Shown here: positions 34,208-42,786 of the stretch, piece by piece | Layout of the letters: every line of letters starts with the position of its first letter | Numbering within the stretch: the first letter of the stretch is position 1 | Source of the DNA: UBA668 sp038328705 | Lineage (GTDB): Bacteria; Actinomycetota; Acidimicrobiia; Acidimicrobiales; Ilumatobacteraceae | Length of the DNA stretch: 64,000 nucleotides | Direction: 5' to 3' | Assembly: GCA_038328705.1 (NCBI GenBank) | Contig: JBBQMG010000002.1 | Location: 14,513 to 78,512 of the forward strand | Notes under the pieces: generated by a model | What the model saw: the letters and a program-made list of their open reading frames with translations, nothing else | Databases searched by the model: none | Told to the model about the DNA's origin: nothing | Translations under genes and position numbers: made by a program

Positions 34208-34687
34208 TCAGCGAGATTGCTCGCGCCGGACGCCCGCGACGACCTCGTCGAAGTGTGCACGCGACAGGATGGCACCTTCTCGTCGCACCCTGCCGGGCTC
34301 GATCTCCAACAATCGCTCCAGCTTGGCGTAACTCGGCCGACCCTCACGATCCCACGAGCCGGTGCCGACCGACACCTGCGCCTCGTTGTCGTGCTGCTTG
34401 GAAGTGAGCGGCACCCCGATCAGCAGCGAACCCTTGCGACCCACGATGACCACCGGCCGGTCCTTGCCCTGGCTGGGGTTCTCCTCGTAGGGCACCCACG
34501 TCCACACCACTTCTCCTGGGTCAGGGTCGCCGTCCATCTCTGGCGAGTACTCGTAGACCACGCCAGTTCCGCTGCTCTCGCGAGCTGGCGATCCACCCTT
34601 GGGCCGACTGGAGGGCTTGGGGGACGTCGACTTCTTTGACGGCGTGCGAAAGAGGCAGACGATCTGGTCGATCAGCCCACGTCGCAT
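34208..34687 (-). CDS. PemK/MazF-like family protein
   Basis: Protein of 159 residues from ATG34687, whose first 16 bases overlap the 3' end of lysA. The C-terminal 110 residues resemble the PemK/MazF fold: PGEVVWTWVPY, QGKDRPVVIVGRKG, LLIGVPLTSK, and a final helix. The N-terminal 40 residues are a Lys/Ser/Pro-rich linker. MazF proteins are RNA endoribonucleases of toxin-antitoxin systems, but no antitoxin-like small gene is next to it, so it may be an orphan or a housekeeping relative. The start is the least certain part. Confidence 0.72.
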   Translation of the reverse strand: MRRGLIDQIVCLFRTPSKKSTSPKPSSRPKGGSPARESSGTGVVYEYSPEMDGDPDPGEVVWTWVPYEENPSQGKDRPVVIVGRKGSLLIGVPLTSKQHDNEAQVSVGTGSWDREGRPSYAKLERLLEIEPGRVRREGAILSRAHFDEVVAGVRREQSR

Positions 34688-35946
34688 TGCACCAAATCCT
34701 CGTAGGTCTCGCGCCGCACGACCAGCCGGGCATCGCCACCCTTGGCGAAGACCACCGGCGGCCGGGTCAGCTTGTTGTAGTTGCTGGCCATGCTGTGGCC
34801 GTACGCGCCGGTCACCGGCGTCGCCAGCAGGTCGCCGATCTGCACACCCTCCGGCAGCCCGGCATCGAAGATCAGTACGTCGCCACTCTCGCAGTGCTTG
34901 CCAACCAGTCGGGCGCGAGCGGTCCGCGGCGCGGCAACCGCCTTTGGCAGGAACGCCTCGTAGCCGCTGCCGTAGAGGACCGGGCGTGGGTTGTCGCTCA
35001 TGCCACCGTCGACGCCTATGTAGGTGCGCACCCCGGGGATGTGCTTCACCGTGCCGACGGTGTAGACGGTGATCGCGGCGCCGGCCACGATGCTGCGTCC
35101 GGGCTCGACACACACATTGCTGCGCACACCGAGCGCCTGGCAGGCATCGAGCAGCACATTGCCCCACTGCGTGATCGACGGCGCTTCCTCGCCCTCCACG
35201 TACGGCACGCCGAGACCGCCACCCAACACCAGTTCCGGCAGGTCGAGCGGGATGGCGAACCCGGCCATGACCTCGGCGGCCTTTGCGAAGTTCGACGCTT
35301 CGAACACGTTGCTGCCGATGTGACAGTGCACGCCTTCCAGCTGCACGCTGGGCGACCCGCGCATGCGATCGATGGCGCGGTGCGCATCGCCGTTGCCGAG
35401 GTTGAAGCCGAACTTGCTGTCGTCCTGCCCGGTGGCGATGAACTCGTGGGTGTGCGCATGCACGCCAGGCGTGATGCGAGCCAACACCTTCGGCACGGGC
35501 ATACCTTCGGCGTGCAACGCATCGAGACGGTCGAGCTCGTCGAAGCTGTCGACGACGATGTGGCGCACGCCTTCGGTGATGGCCATGCGCAGCTCGGCGA
35601 CACTCTTGTTGTTGCCGTGGAATGCGAGGGCGTTGGCAGGCACACCGGCGCGTAGCGCAACGTACAACTCACCGCCACTCGCGACGTCGAGGCCCATGCC
35701 CTCCTCGTAGGCCAGCCGCGCCATCGCTGTGCAGAGGAACGCCTTCGTCGCGTAGTACGCGCGACCGGGGCCGAACGCAGCGACCGCTTCCGCACAGCGG
35801 GCGCGCAGGTGAGCTTCGTCGTAGATGAACAGTGGCGTTCCGTACTGGGCCGCGAGCTCGCCGACGTCGCAGTCGCCGATGGCCAGCGAGCCGTCGCCCT
35901 GCACCTGTGCCGTCATCGGCAGCAACTGCAGCGGGACGGGGTTCAC
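34672..35946 (-). CDS. lysA: diaminopimelate decarboxylase
   Basis: PLP enzyme for the last step of lysine synthesis. The GTG at 35946 overlaps the argS stop by 4 bases (GTGA) and gives a 424-residue protein. The PLP lysine is in AYYATKAFLC near residue 57. Other motifs are ALAFHGNNKS near residue 95, CHIGSNVFEAS near residue 200 and CVEPGRSIVAGA near residue 275. The argS-lysA-hom-thrC order is that of M. tuberculosis. Confidence 0.96.
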   Translation of the reverse strand: MNPVPLQLLPMTAQVQGDGSLAIGDCDVGELAAQYGTPLFIYDEAHLRARCAEAVAAFGPGRAYYATKAFLCTAMARLAYEEGMGLDVASGGELYVALRAGVPANALAFHGNNKSVAELRMAITEGVRHIVVDSFDELDRLDALHAEGMPVPKVLARITPGVHAHTHEFIATGQDDSKFGFNLGNGDAHRAIDRMRGSPSVQLEGVHCHIGSNVFEASNFAKAAEVMAGFAIPLDLPELVLGGGLGVPYVEGEEAPSITQWGNVLLDACQALGVRSNVCVEPGRSIVAGAAITVYTVGTVKHIPGVRTYIGVDGGMSDNPRPVLYGSGYEAFLPKAVAAPRTARARLVGKHCESGDVLIFDAGLPEGVQIGDLLATPVTGAYGHSMASNYNKLTRPPVVFAKGGDARLVVRRETYEDLVQCDVG

Positions 35947-37685
35947 ATCCGCTCCGGCGCGTCGATGCCCAGCAGCGCCAGACCCTGCTCCATCACACGC
36001 GCGGTCAGGTCGCACAGCGCGAGGCGGCTGTCGCGGGTGGCCTCGAAGCCCTCCTTCAGTACCGGGCAGGCTTCGTAGAAGGCTGTGAAGTCTTGGGCGA
36101 GGTCGAAGAGGTACGTGCACAACCGGTGCGGGCTGAACTTCTCGATCGTGTCGTGCACCACTGCGTCGAATTGCAGCAGCGCCAGAGCAAGCGCACGCTC
36201 CTGTGGCTTGCCGATGACGGTGGTGGTGGCCCGAACCGACGCCCGCTCGACGTCGGCCCTTCGGAAGATGCTGCAGATGCGGGCATGCGCGTACTGCAGG
36301 TAGGGCGCAGTGTTGCCCTCGAACGCCAGCATCCGATCCCAGTCGAAGATGTAGTCCTTGATGCGGTCGGTACTGAGGTCGGCGTACTTGATGGCGCCCA
36401 TGCCGACAGCGCGACCGACAGCCTCTTGTTCGGCGACAGGCATGTCGGGGTTCTTGCCGCGCACCGCAATGGTGGCCCGCTCCACACCTTCGGTGAGCAG
36501 ATCCTGCAACTTCACGCTGTCGCCGCTGCGGGTCTTGAACATCTTGCGGTCAGGCCCGAGCACGCTGCCGAACGCGACGTGCACCGCACGCGACGGCGGC
36601 ACCAACCACCCGGCCATCTGTGCAACCTTGAACACCATCGCAAGGTGCTGCGACTGCGGCGAGCCCACCACGTAGACCAGCAACGTGGCATGGAGGCGCT
36701 CGAGGCGGTCGATCACGCACGCCAGATCGCTGGTGGCGTAGTTGAAACCACCACCGGTCTTCTGCACGATGAGCGGCAGTGGCTGCCCCTCGCGGTTCGC
36801 GAAACCGGGCGGAAACACCACGTCGGCGCCCTCGCTCTCCTCCATCAGCCCTGCCACGCGCAAGCGGTCGAGCACTGCGGGCATCGAGGCGTGATAGGCA
36901 CTCTCGCCCATCGTGTCGTCGCTGGTGAGCAGAACACCCATCTCGTGATACACCGCACTGAAGTAGGCGGCGCTGGCGTTGACCAGCTTCCGCCACAGCT
37001 CGATGGTCTCGGGGTCGAACGATTGCAACAGCACCACCCGCTCGCGGGCGCGGGTCTTGAAGCCGTCGTCGCCGTCGAACTTGGCGCGAGCTGCTTGGTA
37101 GAACGGGTTCGGGTTGGCCATGTCGACGACCACTTCGCCACCATGCTCGGCCTGCATGTCCAGCAAGTGCTCGATGAGCATGCCGAACGGGGTTCCCCAA
37201 TCGCCGATGTGGTTCTCGCGAATGACGGTGTGCCCCGCGAACTGCATCAGACGCACGATGCTGTCGCCGATGACGGTGCTGCGCAGGTGGCCGACGTGCA
37301 TTTCCTTGGCAACGTTGGGCGCCGAGTAATCGACGACCACCCGCTCGGGAGTGGTGGCGAGGCGAACCCCCAGGCGCGGGTCGGCTGCGGCTTCGACCAG
37401 CTGATCTGCGAGGAACTCGGGCGTGAAGGTGAGGTTGATGAAGCCCGGACCTGCAACCTCGGCGTTGCTGCACACTTCGGCGAGCAGGCCGGTGGCAACC
37501 ACGGCCTCGGCGAGTTCGCGTGGGCTCCTGCCCAATTGCTTCGCCAGTGCCAACGCGCCGTTGGCCTGCGCGTCCGCCCGATCACTCGAGCGAACGACCG
37601 GGTCGATCTCCGCGGCGGGCAGCTCGGTGACGGCGGCGAACGCCTCGCGCAGCGTTGCGGCAATGGTGAACAACGGATCGGCCAT
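35943..37685 (-). CDS. argS: arginyl-tRNA synthetase
   Basis: Class I aminoacyl-tRNA synthetase of 580 residues from ATG37685. The N-terminal tRNA-binding domain is followed by the HIGH-type motif, here VGHLRS in AKEMHVGHLRSTVIGD near residue 120, and the KMSK-type loop reads GPDRKMFKTRSGD near residue 355. A C-terminal DALR-type anticodon domain begins with AHARICSIFRRA. The variant KMFKT loop is within the known range for ArgRS. First gene of the argS-lysA unit. Confidence 0.96.
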   Translation of the reverse strand: MADPLFTIAATLREAFAAVTELPAAEIDPVVRSSDRADAQANGALALAKQLGRSPRELAEAVVATGLLAEVCSNAEVAGPGFINLTFTPEFLADQLVEAAADPRLGVRLATTPERVVVDYSAPNVAKEMHVGHLRSTVIGDSIVRLMQFAGHTVIRENHIGDWGTPFGMLIEHLLDMQAEHGGEVVVDMANPNPFYQAARAKFDGDDGFKTRARERVVLLQSFDPETIELWRKLVNASAAYFSAVYHEMGVLLTSDDTMGESAYHASMPAVLDRLRVAGLMEESEGADVVFPPGFANREGQPLPLIVQKTGGGFNYATSDLACVIDRLERLHATLLVYVVGSPQSQHLAMVFKVAQMAGWLVPPSRAVHVAFGSVLGPDRKMFKTRSGDSVKLQDLLTEGVERATIAVRGKNPDMPVAEQEAVGRAVGMGAIKYADLSTDRIKDYIFDWDRMLAFEGNTAPYLQYAHARICSIFRRADVERASVRATTTVIGKPQERALALALLQFDAVVHDTIEKFSPHRLCTYLFDLAQDFTAFYEACPVLKEGFEATRDSRLALCDLTARVMEQGLALLGIDAPERM

Positions 37686-37731
37686 GGTCCGAACGATCGT
37701 ACCGGTCGCACCCTGGTGAGGCCCGGTTCGT

Positions 37732-38625
37732 TTAGCTGTTTGCGAGCAACCAGTCGGTGCTGCCAATCGCGAACAACACGCCGGGTTGTAATGCGACCAT
37801 CACGCTCACCAAGTTCGAATGGCTCAGCGACACACAGCCCGAGGTCGACTTCGAGTTGCCGTTGACGTCGTAGCTGAAGCGGTGCAAGAAGATGGCTGAC
37901 GCGTACGGCGTCTCGCCGGACGCATCGCCACTGACGTCCGGTTCCATGTTGGCGCCGATCAGTGCCGCATGTTCATAGGTGCTACCCACCGCAGGCAGGT
38001 ATTCGTCGTCGGGGCCAGTGCACTGGGCTGGAGGTCGATACACGAGGTGCCCGTAGTCCGGATGGTTGGCGGTGGCGCCGAAGCAGTCACCGGCACGTAC
38101 TCGCCGATACGGGCCGGCGGTGACGCCGGGATCTGGTGAATTACCGAAGACGCTGAACTGTTGGCCATCCCACGCGGTCATGAGTCCCAGTAGGAAGACA
38201 CCTGCAGGTGTCGTGCCATCCCCACTTCGACGTTGCAGCAGCGGACGCACTCCGTTCCTTCCGACTCTGGCCGCCAGGGTCTCTCTGCACTCCCACCCGC
38301 GCGCCCCGAGTTGGGCCACTTGCACGGTGCCGGTGCTCGATGTCGGAGATGGGGTGAGTACAACGACGATCTGCGTCGCAGCGGGGTGAGAGCGTCCCAC
38401 GTTGAACGCGATCTGTTGACAGCTGCTCGTTGGTTGCGGACCGTCGCCCCGCGCTGCTGGCGATGTCGCGACGGCGGGCCCAGGGCCCATCGACTGTGCC
38501 GCGGGCGCTCTGCCGCTTGCCTCCGGATTCGAGGAGCGATCGCGCTGCAGGTGCACGACAGCCACGAAGCACACAGTGATCAGCGCGGCGCACAAGAGAC
38601 GGGTGATGGAGTTGGCGGTTCGCAT
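37732..38625 (-). CDS. secreted L,D-transpeptidase (YkuD)-like protein
   Basis: Protein of 297 residues with an N-terminal hydrophobic signal or anchor (LLCAALITVCFVAVVHL) and a Pro/Ser/Ala-rich linker. The C-terminal domain carries IFLHRFSY and, about 15 residues later, the active-site cysteine in TSGCVSLSHSNL, the His...S-x-G-C pattern of YkuD-type L,D-transpeptidases. Such enzymes cross-link peptidoglycan. The sequence between motifs (VGRNGVRPLLQRRSGDGTTP) fits the standard YkuD start. It lies 46 bases upstream of argS. Confidence 0.82.
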   Translation of the reverse strand: MRTANSITRLLCAALITVCFVAVVHLQRDRSSNPEASGRAPAAQSMGPGPAVATSPAARGDGPQPTSSCQQIAFNVGRSHPAATQIVVVLTPSPTSSTGTVQVAQLGARGWECRETLAARVGRNGVRPLLQRRSGDGTTPAGVFLLGLMTAWDGQQFSVFGNSPDPGVTAGPYRRVRAGDCFGATANHPDYGHLVYRPPAQCTGPDDEYLPAVGSTYEHAALIGANMEPDVSGDASGETPYASAIFLHRFSYDVNGNSKSTSGCVSLSHSNLVSVMVALQPGVLFAIGSTDWLLANS

Positions 38626-38677
38626 GATGGTCAGTGGTTCCTTGCTCCCCGAAGACGGACCTTACCCGCCGCGGCAG

Positions 38678-39748
38678 CTATGCAACCTCGCGCCACCACC
38701 CCACCAGGTGCGCCGCTGCGTCGAGATACAGGTCCTCGAACTCGGGGTCGGCAGTGGCCGCGTGGATACAGGCGAGGGTGAACTTTGCGAGGTGTGCGTC
38801 CTCGTGCTGTGCCGCCGCGGCCGCAATCTCGGGCACGGTCGCTGCACTCACCGTGGGCTCGATGACCAGCGGCAGTTCAACGGTGCCGTGTGCCAGCCGA
38901 AACCCGAGTGCGAAGGTGCCGGCCACCGCCAGTGCGGCGCGCTCGCCCACGCCGTTTGCAGCAAGCGAAAGCACTGCCTGCGGCATGGTCAGTGCGTGCG
39001 TCCAGCCGTATGGTGCCTGGGCTTGGTCGTCGTTCAGCATCGACCACGCCGCAACTCGGGTGACGATTCGCAGCGCGCCACGTACGTCGTAGCGGTCGGC
39101 CAGCAGCGGTGCCAACAACCGCTCGGCCTCACCACTGTCGACAGCTTGCGTCATCAACGGGTAGATGAAGTCGTTGCCTGGTTGGCCGAGCCGTGGTGCT
39201 GCTCGCAGCGCGTCGTACAACCCGGTTGCGTCGCCGTCACCACGACAGCTCTCGTGCCAGGTGATTCGCCAGAGCGGGCGGGCGGCGAGCGAACGAAGCG
39301 GCCCCCGCAGGAGCGTCGTGGGCAACGTCGAGTCACGGAGCAGCAGCGAAAGCCCGATCGGCGTGTGGCCGGCGGCCGCCAGCGAAGGCACCAGCGACTC
39401 ACCGAGGGCGCCTGCCGCTTCGGTTGCCGTCCATTGCGGCAGCCACGCGGCCGCCATCGCGTCGACCAGATCCTGATCGCCCGTGGAGATTGCTGCCAGC
39501 AACGCTCCTGCGTCTGGCGGGCCAGCGATCGAAGGCGGTGCCAGCACCGAATCACCAGCGCTCGCATACTCAGCGGCGAGCCAGTCGATTCGTTCGATCG
39601 CTGCCTGGCGAACGTCGGCTGGTACGTAGTGCAGTAGCTGAATTCTGGCCATCAGTTCCAGCGGGGCGTGCAGCACGAAGGAGTCGGCGGGAGCGGCTTT
39701 CGGGACGGACATGGCGTCGGCAATGGACTGTGCGGTGGTCATCGTCAT
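38678..39748 (-). CDS. protein of unknown function under probable SoxR control
   Basis: Soluble Ala-rich helical protein of 356 residues that I cannot assign to a family. A His-containing segment near the C-terminus, HEDAHLAKFTLACIHAATAD, and PYGWTHALTMPQAVLSLA near residue 245 look conserved and could hold metal ligands or active-site residues. It is divergent from soxR. A SoxR box lies within the spacer of its promoter, and the predicted transcript starts at the ATG. SoxR targets outside enteric bacteria often modify or export redox-cycling compounds, so an oxidoreductase or quinone-handling role is a reasonable guess only. Confidence 0.75.
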   Translation of the reverse strand: MTMTTAQSIADAMSVPKAAPADSFVLHAPLELMARIQLLHYVPADVRQAAIERIDWLAAEYASAGDSVLAPPSIAGPPDAGALLAAISTGDQDLVDAMAAAWLPQWTATEAAGALGESLVPSLAAAGHTPIGLSLLLRDSTLPTTLLRGPLRSLAARPLWRITWHESCRGDGDATGLYDALRAAPRLGQPGNDFIYPLMTQAVDSGEAERLLAPLLADRYDVRGALRIVTRVAAWSMLNDDQAQAPYGWTHALTMPQAVLSLAANGVGERAALAVAGTFALGFRLAHGTVELPLVIEPTVSAATVPEIAAAAAQHEDAHLAKFTLACIHAATADPEFEDLYLDAAAHLVGWWREVA

Positions 39749-39755
39749 GAGCGGT

Positions 39756-39786
39756 ACTCTCCACCTTCAAGTTCGGTTGATGTCAA
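39756..39786 (-). promoter_or_regulatory. SoxR box inside a 19-bp-spacer promoter
   Basis: On the minus strand a consensus -35 TTGACA (39786-39781) is followed by a 19-base spacer and GAGAGT (39761-39756) as a poor -10. The spacer begins with TCAACCGAACTTGA (39780-39767), which on the plus strand is TCAAGTTCGGTTGA, matching the core of the SoxR consensus TCAAGTTAACTTGA except at the centre. Over-long 19-bp spacers are characteristic of promoters activated by MerR-family proteins such as SoxR. Predicted transcription starts at or next to the ATG at 39748. Confidence 0.8.
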
Positions 39787-39808
39787 GCAGCAAGTTGGAG
39801 CAGGAACG

Positions 39809-40300
39809 ATGGCCATCCCCAAACCCCCGAAGGCGCTCCCCGACCTGCTCACGATCGGGCAGCTGGCAACTCGCGGTGGCATCGCCGCGTCGGCCCTTCG
39901 CTTCTACGAGAGCCAGGGTCTACTGCACACCATTCGCGTCGATCACAATCAGCGGCGGTACGCCCGAGATGCGCTGCGACGGGTTGCGTTCATCCGTGCC
40001 GCTCAAACGGTGGGGCTGAGCTTGGATGAAATCAAGAATGCGATGGACAGCCTGCCGGAGAGCCGCACACCGACTCATGCCGATTGGGAGGCGCTGGCAA
40101 CTGCGTGGAAGGCGCAGCTCGACGAGCGGCTGCGGCTGATCGAACGACTGCGCAACGACCTGGAATCGTGCATCGGCTGTGGCTGCCTGAGCATGGAGAA
40201 GTGCGCCCTGTACAACCCCAACGACTCGGCAGCGTTGCTCGGGCATGGCGCGCAGTACCTCAAGGGCCGCACACCCGCCGATGCAGGGGTGGAGCTGTAA
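39809..40300 (+). CDS. soxR: redox-sensitive transcriptional activator SoxR
   Basis: MerR-family regulator of 163 residues from ATG39809, with GGAGCAGGA upstream as the ribosome binding site. The N-terminal helix-turn-helix reads LLTIGQLATRGGIAASALRFYE, seen here as the core IGQLATRGGIAASALRFYE, followed by the RYARDALRRVAFI second part and a dimerisation helix. Cys121, Cys124, Cys126 and Cys132 (CIGCGC then CALYNP) have exactly the spacing of the [2Fe-2S] cluster of E. coli SoxR, so it should respond to redox-cycling compounds. It is divergent from a gene with a SoxR box. Confidence 0.95.
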   Translation: MAIPKPPKALPDLLTIGQLATRGGIAASALRFYESQGLLHTIRVDHNQRRYARDALRRVAFIRAAQTVGLSLDEIKNAMDSLPESRTPTHADWEALATAWKAQLDERLRLIERLRNDLESCIGCGCLSMEKCALYNPNDSAALLGHGAQYLKGRTPADAGVEL

Positions 40301-40379
40301 GCCACGCCATTCCCTGGCCGCGTGGGCGCCATTGGTCGCTATCGTGGCCGTGCCTGACCGGCTGTTCGGTTGGGTCCCC

Positions 40380-40451
40380 GCCCTCGTAGCTCAGGGGATA
40401 GATCGTCGGCCTCCGGAGCCGAAGGCGCAAGTTCGAATCTTGCCGAGGGCA
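40380..40451 (+). tRNA. tRNA-Arg (anticodon CCG)
   Basis: Complete cloverleaf of 72 bases. The acceptor stem GCCCTCG pairs with CGAGGGC, the anticodon arm TCGGC-CTCCGGA-GCCGA has CCG at positions 34-36 (reads CGG, Arg), and the T-arm is GCAAG-TTCGAAT-CTTGC. The discriminator is A, and CCA is not encoded. The D-stem GCTC pairs with GATC with one odd C11-U24 opposition where a Watson-Crick pair is expected. Confidence 0.95.
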
Positions 40452-40495
40452 CTGATGTTGGCCAACTGGCGCCGCCCGGTAGGGTCTCGGCCGTG

Positions 40496-41314
40496 ATGCG
40501 ACGTCTCGCCCTTTCCGCTGGCGCCCTATTGGTTGCAGCTTCCTTCTCCTCGTGCAGTTCGGTCGACAAGTCCAACACTGCCGCCGAGGTCAACGGTCAT
40601 CGGTTGTCCAACGATGGGCTCGCAGCACTCACGGGCGACAGCACCAACGGCGACGACATTCGTCAGGCGCTGACCACGTGGATCGAAGTGGTGGCGGTCA
40701 CCGACGACGCCGGTGGCATGACCTCACCCGACGAGTTGTCAGCACGCAAGCTCACCGCGCTCCAGGATCTGCTCGACAAGTTCGGTGATGCCGGGCAGGC
40801 CACCTACGAGCTGGGCTTGGATGGCAGTCCCCTGCTGTGCCTATCGGCCATCCCACTCGACACCACGGTCGCCGGCGCCAAGGTGCTCGAAGAGCTCGCA
40901 GCAGGCACCACGTTCGCCGATGCAGCCAAGGCCTACTCTGCCGATGAGACACTCGCGTCGTCCGGCGGGCTGGTGAAGTCCGCCGAAGGTGTCGAGTGCA
41001 TCGCCGGGGACCAGTTCAACCCTGAGCTCATCGATGCACTCGCGCAGGCCGGCGCCACCGTCGGCAAACCGACATCGATAGTGCTCAACAAGAGCGAAGT
41101 GGTCGTGCTGCTGCGCCCCTACGACGAGTTGACACTGAGCGACGCCGAGCGCGTTCAGCTGTCGGCAAATGACATGGGCGCAGCGCTGAACGACAGCTAC
41201 GCGGCTGCCAAGATCACAGTGTCCGGCCGCATCGGTTCATGGGACCGCGACCAGGGCCAAGTGATCGCCACCGGCTCTTCGGCCGCCACCACGTTGCCCG
41301 TCGCAGCAGGGTGA
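40496..41314 (+). CDS. lipoprotein with parvulin-like (SurA/PpiC) features
   Basis: Protein of 272 residues from ATG40496 (a GTG at 40493 is an alternative). The signal peptide is LALSAGALLVAASFSSC with a lipobox-like end, so it is probably a lipoprotein. An N-terminal SurA-N-like helical part is followed by LEELAAGTTFADAAKAYSAD, GGLVKSAEGVECIAGDQFNP and a closing strand, an order that resembles a parvulin peptidyl-prolyl isomerase domain. Actinobacteria commonly have a SurA-like lipoprotein gene upstream of mazG. Its GTGA overlap with mazG indicates coupling. Catalytic competence is uncertain. Confidence 0.72.
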   Translation: MRRLALSAGALLVAASFSSCSSVDKSNTAAEVNGHRLSNDGLAALTGDSTNGDDIRQALTTWIEVVAVTDDAGGMTSPDELSARKLTALQDLLDKFGDAGQATYELGLDGSPLLCLSAIPLDTTVAGAKVLEELAAGTTFADAAKAYSADETLASSGGLVKSAEGVECIAGDQFNPELIDALAQAGATVGKPTSIVLNKSEVVVLLRPYDELTLSDAERVQLSANDMGAALNDSYAAAKITVSGRIGSWDRDQGQVIATGSSAATTLPVAAG

Positions 41315-42753
41315 CCAACGCCCGCGTCGTCGTGGTCGGCCTCGGGCCTGCGGGGCCCGAGTGCGTCACTGAGCACACGGTCGCCGAGATTGCCCGCGTG
41401 CCGCACCGCTACCTGCGTACCGGCCGGCACCCATCTGCTTCGCTGGTTCCCGATGCCATCACGTTCGACGACATCTACGAGGCCGCCGACACCTTCGCCG
41501 ATGTGTATGCGGAGATCACCGATCGCCTGGTGGCGGCCGCGCAACAGTACGGCGAGGTGTTGTACGCGGTACCCGGCTCGCCGCTGGTTCTCGAACGCAC
41601 AGTGCGTGCGCTGGGCGCCGACCAACGTATCGAGTGTGTCGTGTACCCCGCCATGTCGTTCCTCGATGTCATCTACGCACGTCTCGGCATCGACCCTGTG
41701 GAGGCTGGCGTCACGTTGGTCGACGGACACCAGTTCGCCGTTGCCGCGGCGGGGCTCGCCGGCCCGTTGTTGGTGGCCCACACTCACGCCAACTGGGTGC
41801 TCAGCGACATCAAGTTGGCAGTTGAAAATGCATCCGGCGACGAGCCGGTGATCATCCTGCAGCGACTGGGTTCGCCTGACGAGCTGATCACGCACACCAC
41901 CTGGGCGGAACTCGACCGCGCCGTGGAGGCCGACCACCTGACCAGCATCTACATCCCGCATCTTGCGGCGCCAGTCGGAGCCGAACTGGTGCGCTTTCAT
42001 CAGCTGGCGCGCACGCTGCGCGAGCAGTGCCCGTGGGACCAGGAACAGACCCACCAGTCGCTGGTTCGCCACCTGTTGGAGGAGACCTACGAAGTTGTCG
42101 ACGCGCTGCAGGCGCTGAACCCCGACGACCCGCGTACCGATGATGATCTCGTGGAAGAGCTCGGCGATCTGCTCTACCAGATCGAGTTTCACGCAACCAT
42201 CGCCGAACAGGAAGGCCGTTTCACCATGGCCGACGTGGCCCAGGGCGTGCACGACAAGCTGGTGCGTCGGCACCCGCACGTTTTCGGCGATGTGGTGGCG
42301 ACGGACACAGCGACCGTACTCTCCAACTGGGATGCGATCAAGCAGGAGGAGAAGGGCCGCACGTCGATCTTCGAGGGCGTACCGCGCTCGCTGCCCGCGC
42401 TCAGCTACGCCGATGCGGTGCAGCGCAAGGCCGCCAAGGTCGGTTTCGATTGGCCCGATGTTGATGGCGCATGGCCCAAGATCGAAGAGGAAGCCACCGA
42501 GGTGCAAGCAGCCGTCGCCGACGGTAACCACGATGCGGTGCACGATGAGATGGGCGACCTGCTGTTCGCCGTCGTCAATGTGGCCCGCCACCTGGGCGTC
42601 GAGCCCGAGTCCGCACTTCGTGCGGCAACACTGAAGTTCCGCGAACGTTTCGAGCGAGTGGAAACGCTGGCGCGCGACCGCGGCATCGTCCTGAAGACAG
42701 CTGGTCTCCCCGCGCTCGACGCGCTCTGGGACGAAGTGAAAGCCACCGAATAG
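41311..42753 (+). CDS. mazG: tetrapyrrole methylase-like / MazG nucleotide pyrophosphohydrolase fusion
   Basis: Protein of 480 residues of the YabN type. The start is GTG41311, which overlaps the lipoprotein stop. Residues of about 1-215 resemble a tetrapyrrole (SAM-dependent) methylase: VVVVGLGPAGPE and LYAVPGSPLVLERTVR. Residues of about 225-480 contain two MazG domains: the first with CPWDQEQTHQSL, LEETYEVVDAL and EELGDLLYQ, and the second with EEEATEVQAAV and DEMGDLLFAVVNVAR. MazG hydrolyses nucleoside triphosphates to monophosphates and pyrophosphate for nucleotide pool cleaning. Confidence 0.93.
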   Translation: MTNARVVVVGLGPAGPECVTEHTVAEIARVPHRYLRTGRHPSASLVPDAITFDDIYEAADTFADVYAEITDRLVAAAQQYGEVLYAVPGSPLVLERTVRALGADQRIECVVYPAMSFLDVIYARLGIDPVEAGVTLVDGHQFAVAAAGLAGPLLVAHTHANWVLSDIKLAVENASGDEPVIILQRLGSPDELITHTTWAELDRAVEADHLTSIYIPHLAAPVGAELVRFHQLARTLREQCPWDQEQTHQSLVRHLLEETYEVVDALQALNPDDPRTDDDLVEELGDLLYQIEFHATIAEQEGRFTMADVAQGVHDKLVRRHPHVFGDVVATDTATVLSNWDAIKQEEKGRTSIFEGVPRSLPALSYADAVQRKAAKVGFDWPDVDGAWPKIEEEATEVQAAVADGNHDAVHDEMGDLLFAVVNVARHLGVEPESALRAATLKFRERFERVETLARDRGIVLKTAGLPALDALWDEVKATE

Positions 42754-42786
42754 CGAGGCACTCGCGTGACGACTGTTGGCGACGTG

